Source: Syntrophotalea carbinolica DSM 2380 (GTDB taxonomy: Bacteria > Desulfobacterota > Desulfuromonadia > Desulfuromonadales > Syntrophotaleaceae). Taken from it: 64,000 nucleotides of DNA. Shown here piece after piece: positions 55,433 to 64,000 of the stretch (its first letter is position 1; each line of letters begins with the position of its first letter). Location of the stretch: assembly GCF_000012885.1 (NCBI RefSeq), contig NC_007498.2:1364001-1428000 (forward strand), written 5' to 3'. Below the pieces are notes generated by a model. That model was not told where the DNA came from. It saw only the letters and a program-made list of their open reading frames with translations, and did no database searches. A program made the translations under genes and the position numbers.

Positions 55433-55581
55433 TGCAGGCAGGGTACGCTCTTTATTTTTGCCCGATGGTCATATTTCGTTGCTTCCCAATGACTTCTTGC
55501 TCGCCGTGGGGCAGGCGTTTTATGATAAAAATCAAAAGGGTTTTATCTTTTACGTCATGCGTAGCGAAAAGAGGTGTGGTC

Positions 55582-56892
55582 ATGCGTGTTATTCATAGGC
55601 TGTCGGTTGTTGCTGCGGCCCTGGTCTTGTTGATGGTTGGAGGATGTGCCGTCAACCCGGTTACGGGGCGTCAGGAACTCGCTTTGTTCACCATCACTCC
55701 TTCCCAGGAGATTCAGCTGGGACAGGAGGCTTTTCCCAAGGCTGTGCAACAGATGGGCGGCGAGTATGACGATCCGGCCTTGGCCGCTTATGTCAACGGG
55801 GTGGGGAAGCGTGTCGCCCAGGTGGCGGAACGGCCTGAGTTGCCTTACGAGTTTCGGGTCCTCAACGATTCAACCCCCAATGCCTTTGCTTTGCCGGGAG
55901 GCTTTGTGGCCATCACCCGGGGGTTGTTGGTAAGCCTTGAAAACGAGGCGCAATTGGCGGCCGTACTGGGGCACGAAGTGGGGCATGTGACGGCTCGCGA
56001 TTCGGTTCAGGGTATGCAGCGTGGCACCTTGCTCGGGGCCGGATTGGCGGTTTTATCCGCAGCTACCGGCTCCAGCGCTTACGGTGGCGTGGCCCAGAAG
56101 GCCGGTCAGTTGGCTGCCGGCTTGCTGGATAATCGCTTCAGTCGCGAACAGGAACGCCAGGCCGATCGTCTCGGTGTCGATTATATGGTTCGGGCCGGTT
56201 ACAATCCGCGCGGCAGCGTGCAACTGCAGGAATTCTTCTATCGTACCGTCGAGGCGGGCGCCGAACCGATGTGGCTTGCGGGTTTGTTTCGCACGCACCC
56301 TTTTTCCAAAGAGCGTATGTTGGCTTTGGAAGCCTATATTGCCGAGCGCTACAGTCTGCAGCAGAGCGACCCACGGTTTGTGTTGAACGAGCAGCCGTTT
56401 CAGCGGGCCGTAAGCGGTCTCAGGCAGTCGAGCAAAGGCTACGAGCTTTACGATCAGGCTCGGCAGCAGGAACAGCAAGGCCATGTATCGCAGGCGATTG
56501 CCACCTATCTGCAAGCTGCCACGGTGGCGCCGGATCAAGCCCTGATTCTGACAGGTTTGGGGATGGCCTATCTGCATGCCAGGGATGTTCGGGCCGCCCG
56601 TCCGCACCTGGCCCGGGCCGTCCAGTTGGATGGCAATTACTATTTGTCGCATCTGGGGTTGGGGCTGGTTTATTTGGAGCTGGACGATGAGTCGGCGGCC
56701 ATAAGCCATTTGGAAAAGAGCATGAACCTGTTACCGACCGACCGGGGCGGGTATCTGCTGGCTATGGGGCATGAAAAGCAGGGCCGGATTGCAAAGGCTG
56801 CGGATCTGTATCGGCAGATTGCCGAGGCTTATCCGCAAAGCAAAATCGGTCAGGCCGCGGCCCGAAAGGTGGCGGAGTTGCAGGCTAAGTGA
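55582..56892 (+). CDS. M48-family metalloprotease lipoprotein with TPRs (BepA/YfgC-like)
   Basis: A 436 aa exported lipoprotein: signal peptide with lipobox (VLLMVGGC, Cys at about residue 24), the zinc motif HEVGH in AAVLGHEVGHVTARDSV, the third ligand region EQERQADRLGVDYM, and four or so TPRs at the C-terminus. By family it should act in the periplasm in outer-membrane protein quality control. The ATG at 55582 follows GAGGTG and begins the signal peptide. It is coupled to the next gene (TGATG overlap). Confidence 0.9.
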   Translation: MRVIHRLSVVAAALVLLMVGGCAVNPVTGRQELALFTITPSQEIQLGQEAFPKAVQQMGGEYDDPALAAYVNGVGKRVAQVAERPELPYEFRVLNDSTPNAFALPGGFVAITRGLLVSLENEAQLAAVLGHEVGHVTARDSVQGMQRGTLLGAGLAVLSAATGSSAYGGVAQKAGQLAAGLLDNRFSREQERQADRLGVDYMVRAGYNPRGSVQLQEFFYRTVEAGAEPMWLAGLFRTHPFSKERMLALEAYIAERYSLQQSDPRFVLNEQPFQRAVSGLRQSSKGYELYDQARQQEQQGHVSQAIATYLQAATVAPDQALILTGLGMAYLHARDVRAARPHLARAVQLDGNYYLSHLGLGLVYLELDDESAAISHLEKSMNLLPTDRGGYLLAMGHEKQGRIAKAADLYRQIAEAYPQSKIGQAAARKVAELQAK

Positions 56893-57419
56893 TGCAGGCG
56901 GATTTTTCGTTGGAGCCCGGTGAAACGGTTCGCTGGCAAGCCTGTCCCGCGTCTCGGGCTTATGTTTTCAGGCGCTGGCGATGGTCTTTGGCATGTCTGC
57001 CGGTCTGGCTGGTGCTCACGGTTTGTCTTGCCAATGTCGCTTGCTGCGAGGTGCGGTCGGCCTTGGGGGGGCTCGGTTGGTACGCGATCGCCTGGGGGCT
57101 TCTCGGCTATGGGGCCATCGGGCATCTGCTGGTGGCCAGGTGGCGATGGTGGCGGATCTCTTACCTGGTGACCGATCGACGGATATGGCTGCGCTGCGGG
57201 TTGCGGGGACATCGTGTGCGGCAACTTGCCCTGGAAGACGTGGAACTGTACGGCGTCATGCCTGTATCCGGCAGTGTCGCCACCGTGCAATTGCGTTCTC
57301 GTACGGACGGGTCGATTCTGACGCTGTACTGCCTGGAAGACGCTGCGATCTTGGTTGCCCTGATAAGGGGGGGGGCGCAGGGGGGAAACCCGTTGACACC
57401 CCGACAGGCTCTTGATTAA
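56892..57419 (+). CDS. PH-domain-like membrane protein (bPH2/DUF304 type)
   Basis: A 175 aa protein with two predicted membrane segments (LACLPVWLVLTVCLANVAC and WYAIAWGLLGYGAIGHLLV) followed by a PH-like beta domain (WRISYLVTDRRIWLRCGLRGHRVRQLALEDVE, in parts), the pattern of bacterial PH-domain proteins. The ATG shares one base with the previous stop. Its function is unknown. Confidence 0.75.
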   Translation: MQADFSLEPGETVRWQACPASRAYVFRRWRWSLACLPVWLVLTVCLANVACCEVRSALGGLGWYAIAWGLLGYGAIGHLLVARWRWWRISYLVTDRRIWLRCGLRGHRVRQLALEDVELYGVMPVSGSVATVQLRSRTDGSILTLYCLEDAAILVALIRGGAQGGNPLTPRQALD

Positions 57420-57570
57420 TATGGTCAACTAACCTTTGGACCAATATGGCCTGCCGGGCGCGGGAAATGAATCTGTGGAAGAAAGGGGAACAGTGGGTGT
57501 TTCCGGATTTCAGCAGGACTTTTCGCGATATGACCACGGCGGGTCCGTTTTATGATCGGTGATCTCAGTT

Positions 57571-58887
57571 ATGAAGAGTTTTTACCTGGAGACCTTCGGG
57601 TGCCAGATGAACGTGGTCGATTCCGAGCAGATCGTCGGCCTTGTGCAAAGCTTGGGATACAGCTCTGTTGACAGTCCCGAGCAGGCGAACCTTATCATTC
57701 TCAATACCTGTTCCATTCGTGCGCGTGCCGAGCGCAAGGTGTACGGTCACCTGGGTCGCTTCAAGCCGCTCAAGCAGCGGCGTCCCGAGTTGATCATTGC
57801 CGTGTGTGGCTGTGTTGCCCAGCAGGAGGGGCAGCGCATGCTGGAGAAGGTGCCTTATCTTGATATCGTTTGTGGTACCCATAATATACACCGCCTGGCT
57901 GATATGGTGAGGGATGCCGAACTGCACCGCGCGCGACATGTCGAGGTCGATTTTCTCGAAGCCGATAAGCGGCGCCGGCTTTTCCCGGAACGGGCACCGA
58001 GTGCCGAAGTGTCACGCTTCGTTACGGTTATTCAAGGATGTGATAATTTCTGCAGCTATTGCATTGTACCCCATGTTCGCGGCCGGGAGGTCAGTCGCCC
58101 CAGTGCCGAAGTGTTGGAGGAGGTACGCCTGCTGGTCGAGCAGGGTGCGCGCGAGATTACCTTGATCGGTCAAAACGTCAATTCCTACGGCTGCAAGGAG
58201 GACGACGAGATTTCTTTCGCTTCGCTGTTGCGGAAGGTCGCTGAGGTGGATGGGCTGGAACGCATTCGTTTCATGACATCCCACCCCAAGGATCTGTCGG
58301 ATGAGCTGATCGATTGTTTTGCCGATCTTGACAAGTTGTGCAAGCATATCCACCTGCCGGTGCAGGCCGGCGGCGATGCGGTACTCAAGGCCATGCGCCG
58401 CGGCTATACGCGCGACCAGTATCTGGGTCGTATCGAACGCTTGCGGCGGGTGTGTCCCGAAATCCGGATGACATCCGATGTGATTGTCGGTTTTCCCGGT
58501 GAAACGGAAAGCGAATTCGAGCAGACCATGGATCTTCTGGAACGGGCCCGGTTTACCGAAATCTATTCGTTTATTTTTTCCGCCCGACCCGGCACTTCGG
58601 CTGCCGACCTTCCGGACGATATTCCCAAGGAGGTCAAGCAGCAGTGGTTCGATCGCATGTTGGCCCTGCAGGAAGAGATAACCCGGCAGTATCACCAGAT
58701 GGATATCGGTCAGGTTTTGCCGGTGTTGGTCGAGGGCAGCAGTCGGCAGGGCAACGGTCAGCTGTTCGGGCGCACCACCTGGAACCGCATTGTAAATTTC
58801 GATGGCAATCCCGATCTGGTTGGCCGCATCGTGCCGGTGCGCCTTACCGTCGCTTATCGCAATTCCCACCTGGGCGAACGGGTCTGA
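57571..58887 (+). CDS. miaB: tRNA-2-methylthio-N6-dimethylallyladenosine synthase MiaB
   Basis: A 438 aa radical-SAM methylthiotransferase that modifies A37 of tRNAs. The N-terminal cluster cysteines are in ETFGCQMN, LNTCSIRA and AVCGCVAQ; the radical SAM cluster is CDNFCSYC in QGCDNFCSYCIVPHVRGRE; a TRAM domain ends the protein. The ATG at 57571 (MKSFYLETFGCQMN) matches the family; a GTG at 57559 would add four residues. The ribosome site is weak. Confidence 0.96.
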   Translation: MKSFYLETFGCQMNVVDSEQIVGLVQSLGYSSVDSPEQANLIILNTCSIRARAERKVYGHLGRFKPLKQRRPELIIAVCGCVAQQEGQRMLEKVPYLDIVCGTHNIHRLADMVRDAELHRARHVEVDFLEADKRRRLFPERAPSAEVSRFVTVIQGCDNFCSYCIVPHVRGREVSRPSAEVLEEVRLLVEQGAREITLIGQNVNSYGCKEDDEISFASLLRKVAEVDGLERIRFMTSHPKDLSDELIDCFADLDKLCKHIHLPVQAGGDAVLKAMRRGYTRDQYLGRIERLRRVCPEIRMTSDVIVGFPGETESEFEQTMDLLERARFTEIYSFIFSARPGTSAADLPDDIPKEVKQQWFDRMLALQEEITRQYHQMDIGQVLPVLVEGSSRQGNGQLFGRTTWNRIVNFDGNPDLVGRIVPVRLTVAYRNSHLGERV

Positions 58888-58923
58888 TCCGTTTTCGTCA
58901 GGTGGTTATTTCAAGGAGAGAAC

Positions 58924-59577
58924 ATGATCGACTTGCACACCCATACCGTTTTTAGCGATGGAGAGTTGATTCCCGCTGAACTTACCCGTCGGGCAGCTGT
59001 GGCCGGGTATCGCGCCATCGGTATCACCGATCATGGCGACCCGAGTAATATCGACTTTATCATTCCGCGTATCGTCCGGGTTGCGGAAGGATTGGGCGCC
59101 GCGTGGGGGTTGACGGTGGTGCCGGGGATTGAGCTGACCCATGTTCCGCCCCCAATGATCGCCGAAGTCGCCAGGCAGGCCCGGGGGCTTGGTGCCCGGC
59201 TGGTCGTGTGTCATGGCGAAACCATTGCCGAACCGGTCGCAGCGGGTACCAATCGCGCGGCACTGGAGGCCGATATCGATATCCTGGCACATCCCGGGCT
59301 GCTTTCCGAAGAAGATGCGGCTCTGGCAGCCCGGCGGGGTATCTGTCTGGAAATCACCACCCGCAAGGGGCATTCGTTGACCAACGGCCACGTGGCGCGC
59401 GTGGCGCTGGCCGCCGGAGCGGCTTTGATTGTGAATACGGACAGTCATGCGCCCGGCGATTTGACGCCGCTGGAGCAGGCGCGGCGGATCGCTCTTGGCG
59501 CCGGTTTGAACGAGGCTCAGTTTCAGCAGGCTCGTCAGAATGCCGAGGATCTGGTGCGCAAGCTGATGGGGGGCTGA
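58924..59577 (+). CDS. PHP-domain phosphoesterase (histidinol-phosphatase-like)
   Basis: A 217 aa single-domain PHP hydrolase with the metal motif DLHTHTVFSDGELIP, ITDHGDPSN, a His in ILAHPGLL and a C-terminal NTDSHAPGD. The short length argues for a general PHP phosphatase or nuclease rather than full HisK. The ATG follows AAGGAGAG. No histidine genes are near, so the substrate is not known. Confidence 0.85.
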   Translation: MIDLHTHTVFSDGELIPAELTRRAAVAGYRAIGITDHGDPSNIDFIIPRIVRVAEGLGAAWGLTVVPGIELTHVPPPMIAEVARQARGLGARLVVCHGETIAEPVAAGTNRAALEADIDILAHPGLLSEEDAALAARRGICLEITTRKGHSLTNGHVARVALAAGAALIVNTDSHAPGDLTPLEQARRIALGAGLNEAQFQQARQNAEDLVRKLMGG

Positions 59578-59684
59578 CCCGTCAGGCGGTGCAGTGCATT
59601 CAGTTGTTCGGTTCTCCCCGCTTAAGAATTCTTTGTATCACAGATAGATACCATCCTATCCTTCAAAACATGAGGTGAAATACT

Positions 59685-60755
59685 ATGGACGAACATGCAG
59701 TGAGTTTTTTGCAGGAACTCGTCGAAACCCCGAGTCCTTCGGGTTTTGAGCAGCCCGTGCAGCGTATCATGCGTCGCGAATTGTCGCCTTTGGCCGATGA
59801 GGTGCGTACCGATGTCATGGGTAACGTCATTGCCCGTATCGATGCCGCATCCAGTCAGGCCATGCGGGTGATGCTGGCCGGTCATTGCGATGAGATCGGT
59901 TTTATGGTGCGTTATATCGACGACAACGGGTTTATCTATTTCGCTCCGATCGGAGGCGTCGATGCGCATCTGGTGCCGGGCCAGCGCGTGCACGTGCATA
60001 CCGCTGACGGCCCGGTGCTGGGGGTGGTAGGCAAAAAGCCTATCCATCTCATGGAGCCTAAGGACCGGGAAACGGTGGTTAAACTGAACAGTCAGTTCAT
60101 CGACCTGGGCTGTGCCGACGGAGAAGCCGCGCGCAAACTGGTCGCTGTGGGCGATCCCGTTACTTTTGCCGTGGGGTTCGAGCGCCTGCAGGGTGAGCTT
60201 GCCGCTTCCCGTGGTTTCGATGACAAGATGGGCGCCTTCATCGTGGTGGAAGTGTTGCGGGCCGTGCGGCAGCGCGGTGTGCCGCCGGTGGAAGTTTACG
60301 GTGTTTCCACAGTGCAGGAAGAAGTCGGTTTGCGCGGTGCGACGACCAGTGCCTTCGGTATCGACCCTCAGATCGGCATTGCGGTGGATGTCGGTTTCGC
60401 CAGCGATGTTCCCGGGGTGGAAATGAAGGAAATCGGCGAATTCAAAGTGGGGGGCGGACCGATCATTTCCCGCGGTGCCAACATTAACCCCGCGCTTTTC
60501 GACCTGTTGCTACGCACGGCAGAGGAAGAGGGTATCCCCTGTCAGATCATGGGCGCGCCACGTGGAACCGGCACCGACGCCAATGTCATGCAGCTGACCC
60601 GTGCAGGCGTTGCGGCGGCGCTGGTGCAGGTGCCCCTGCGCTATATGCATTCGCCGGTGGAGGTTTTGTCGCTGGCCGATATCGAGGCCACCATTCGTCT
60701 GTTGACGGGGGTGATTTACCGGCTGGACAGTGACTTTTCCATTATTCCTAATTAA
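59685..60755 (+). CDS. M42-family metallo-aminopeptidase
   Basis: A 356 aa cocatalytic zinc aminopeptidase, cytoplasmic, probably forming dodecameric shells as in the TET family. It has the metal His in LAGHCDEIGFMV, the bridging Asp in RGFDDKMG, the catalytic Glu pair in VSTVQEEVGLRG, Asp in AVDVGFASDVPG and the C-terminal His in YMHSPVEVLS. It stands alone. Confidence 0.93.
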   Translation: MDEHAVSFLQELVETPSPSGFEQPVQRIMRRELSPLADEVRTDVMGNVIARIDAASSQAMRVMLAGHCDEIGFMVRYIDDNGFIYFAPIGGVDAHLVPGQRVHVHTADGPVLGVVGKKPIHLMEPKDRETVVKLNSQFIDLGCADGEAARKLVAVGDPVTFAVGFERLQGELAASRGFDDKMGAFIVVEVLRAVRQRGVPPVEVYGVSTVQEEVGLRGATTSAFGIDPQIGIAVDVGFASDVPGVEMKEIGEFKVGGGPIISRGANINPALFDLLLRTAEEEGIPCQIMGAPRGTGTDANVMQLTRAGVAAALVQVPLRYMHSPVEVLSLADIEATIRLLTGVIYRLDSDFSIIPN

Positions 60756-60836
60756 ACGGTGAGGTTTTGCAGCCGGATTTTTTGTCGATTCAATCCGGCT
60801 CGGCTTGGATACCCTTTTGTTACGGAGCGCTGAGTT

Positions 60837-60875
60837 CGCGGAGACATTCTTATGGAAAATTCGGGGTTCTCCGCG
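60837..60875. other. Inverted repeat upstream of guaB
   Basis: CGCGGAGA (60837-60844) and TCTCCGCG (60868-60875) form an 8 bp stem with a 23 nt loop, followed by the direct repeat CCGCGG-act-CCGCGG. It lies between the M42 gene and guaB; terminator or operator roles are both possible. Confidence 0.35.
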
Positions 60876-60974
60876 GACTCCGCGGTGGTTTTGTATTGTG
60901 CGGGGTGGTGCCTTTTCGGATAGTGAAAATAAGTTTGACACAGGGCCTAACTTAGGGATAGCATGCTCGATTAA

Positions 60975-62483
<1,509 letters not shown>

Positions 62484-62523
62484 GGTTTTATAGTTGCTCT
62501 GAATCTGAATTGTTTTTAGGATG

Positions 62524-62549
62524 GCCCATGGAGACTGTTTTCCATGGGC
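62524..62549 (+). other. Hairpin between guaB and guaA
   Basis: GCCCATGGA (62524-62532) pairs with TCCATGGGC (62541-62549). It lies 40 bp after guaB and 37 bp before guaA and has no T-run. It might lower transcription into guaA or process the mRNA; it could also be an operator. Confidence 0.4.
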
Positions 62550-62586
62550 ACATTCTTTACCCCCATACCAGCTTTACGGAGTACCC

Positions 62587-64000
62587 ATGTCCCAGGATAT
62601 TCACGGCGAAAAGATACTGATTCTCGATTTCGGATCCCAATACACCCAGCTGATCGCCCGCCGCGTACGCGAGGCTCATGTCTATTGCGAGCTGCATCCT
62701 TTTGATATGGACCTTGACGCGATTCGCGCTTTCGGTCCCAAGGGGATCATTCTTTCCGGCGGCCCCAAATCCGTCTATGAAGAAGGTGCTCCGGTGGTCG
62801 AGGAGGCTTTGTTCGAATTGGGGATTCCTGTGCTGGGGATCTGTTACGGCATGCAGCTCATGTCCCGCCATTTCGGTGGGCGGGTGGTGCCGGCCGGCAA
62901 GCGCGAATACGGTCATGCGACGCTGCTGCCATGCGGTTCTCCGGGGCCGCTGTTCGACGAATTTTTCGTCGACGGCAAAAGCCCGGTATGGATGAGCCAT
63001 GGTGACCATGTCGAACAGGTGCCCGATGGTTTCGAGGTCGTGGGCTGCAGCGAAAATGCCCCGGTGTGTGCCATTCAGGATATCGCACGGGATCTGTATG
63101 GCGTACAGTTTCACCCCGAAGTCAATCATACGCCTCGCGGCGAACAGCTGCTCGATACCTTCGTTCGGCAGATCTGCGGCTGCACCGGTCAGTGGACACC
63201 GGGACAGATTATCGAGGATGCCGTCGTGCGCATCCGCGAACAGGTCGGCAGCGAACGCGTCATCCTGGGGCTGTCCGGTGGGGTTGACTCATCGGTGGCC
63301 GCAGCCCTGATCCAACGTGCGATCGGTGATCAGCTGGTCTGCGTATTTGTCGACAACGGTCTGTTGCGTCTCGATGAGGGCGACCAGGTCATGCGTACCT
63401 TTGCCCAGAACATGGGGGTTAACGTGATTCGCGTCAATGCCCAGGATCGTTTCATGACGGCGCTCGCCGGTGAAAGCGACCCTGAGCGTAAGCGCAAGAT
63501 TATCGGCAATCTGTTTGTGGAAATCTTCGAGGAGGAGTCGGCCAATATCGAGGATGCCACCTGGCTTGCCCAGGGGACCATCTATCCCGACGTTATCGAG
63601 TCGGCAGGCGCCAAGACCGGTAAGGCTCATAATATCAAGAGCCATCACAATGTCGGCGGTTTGCCCGAACATATGAAACTCAAACTTCTCGAGCCCCTGC
63701 GTGAGCTTTTCAAGGATGAGGTGCGAGCCATCGGCGAAGAGCTGGGTTTGCCGCATCCGATGGTCTATCGACACCCGTTCCCGGGCCCCGGTCTCGGGGT
63801 GCGCATCCTGGGCGAGGTCAAGCCGGAATACGCCGATATCCTGCGCCGTGCCGATGCCATCTATATCGAGGAACTTTATCGTACCGGCCATTACGACAAA
63901 ATCAGCCAGGCTTTCGCCGTGTTCCTGCCGGTCAAGAGTGTCGGTGTTATGGGCGACGGCCGCACCTATGAATACGTCATTGCCCTGCGTGCCGTGGAAA
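62587..64000 (+). CDS. guaA: GMP synthase (glutamine-hydrolysing) GuaA (3' end outside window)
   Basis: It makes GMP from XMP, ATP and glutamine. About 471 codons of a protein usually 510-525 aa long are present before the right edge. The glutamine amidotransferase domain has its nucleophile Cys in [10 protein letters not shown] and its His/Glu in [11 protein letters not shown]; the ATP pyrophosphatase domain has the P-loop [10 protein letters not shown]; the dimer domain starts [15 protein letters not shown]. The ATG at 62587 follows GGAG. It pairs with guaB for GMP synthesis. Confidence 0.97.
   Translation, partial: MSQDIHGEKILILDFGSQYTQLIARRVREAHVYCELHPFDMDLDAIRAFGPKGIILSGGPKSVYEEGAPVVEEALFELGIPVLGICYGMQLMSRHFGGRVVPAGKREYGHATLLPCGSPGPLFDEFFVDGKSPVWMSHGDHVEQVPDGFEVVGCSENAPVCAIQDIARDLYGVQFHPEVNHTPRGEQLLDTFVRQICGCTGQWTPGQIIEDAVVRIREQVGSERVILGLSGGVDSSVAAALIQRAIGDQLVCVFVDNGLLRLDEGDQVMRTFAQNMGVNVIRVNAQDRFMTALAGESDPERKRKIIGNLFVEIFEEESANIEDATWLAQGTIYPDVIESAGAKTGKAHNIKSHHNVGGLPEHMKLKLLEPLRELFKDEVRAIGEELGLPHPMVYRHPFPGPGLGVRILGEVKPEYADILRRADAIYIEELYRTGHYDKISQAFAVFLPVKSVGVMGDGRTYEYVIALRAVE

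Overview
This 64 kb window looks chromosomal and comes from a motile anaerobic deltaproteobacterium of the Desulfuromonadales type (Pelobacter/Syntrophotalea/Desulfuromonas-like). The basis is a long collinear flagellar cluster carrying the flg_new, MotE-like and TPR/AMIN-like genes typical of that group, a chemotaxis cluster with several CheX-type proteins, HDOD and HD-GYP signalling, and a selenocysteine peroxiredoxin. I assign the genus by gene content and style only. I saw no rRNA, tRNA, CRISPR array, transposase or phage gene.

Layout. (1) 1-2953, minus strand: fliM (cut by the window edge), fliL, motB, motA, behind a near-consensus sigma-54 promoter at 3031-3046. (2) About 3.05-26.5 kb: an accessory block lying inside the flagellar cluster. 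It holds a UGA-containing peroxiredoxin with a SECIS hairpin, a V4R-like/GGDEF protein, katG, an autotransporter, a REC-GAF-GGDEF protein, a HEAT-repeat protein overlapping an HD-GYP protein, and a divergent trio: a cNMP-binding-domain protein, a class III nucleotide cyclase fused to an ATPase and TPRs, and a metallo-beta-lactamase-fold protein. A family of similar GC-rich hairpins is scattered through this block only. (3) 26.5-40.2 kb, minus strand: flgE, flg_new, flgD, fliK, motE-like, fliJ, fliI, fliH, fliG, fliF, fliE, flgC, flgB and a TPR gene, behind a second sigma-54 promoter at 40296-40311. (4) 40.7-50.3 kb, plus strand: cheA (two HPt domains, a Cys-rich insert), cheW, cheR, cheB, cheD, HDOD, two CheY-like receivers and three CheX/CheC-like proteins. 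(5) 50.4-52.4 kb, minus strand: a FleQ/FlrA-like sigma-54 activator with a degenerate receiver, and a small unknown gene. (6) 52.8-64 kb: housekeeping genes AMMECR1, typA, an M48 lipoprotein peptidase, a PH-like membrane protein, miaB, a PHP hydrolase, an M42 aminopeptidase, guaB and guaA (cut by the right edge).

How it fits together. The sigma-54 activator probably drives the two sigma-54 promoters that head the two halves of the flagellar cluster. The che genes control the switch made of FliG and FliM. The accessory block adds c-di-GMP synthesis and breakdown, a possible cyclic-nucleotide circuit with a CRP-like site in its divergent promoter region, and peroxide defence (KatG and selenoprotein Prx) in a presumably anaerobic host. 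The most striking points are the selenoprotein that a standard annotation would break at UGA, the uncharacterised cyclic-nucleotide trio, and the Cys-rich insertion in the first HPt domain of CheA.
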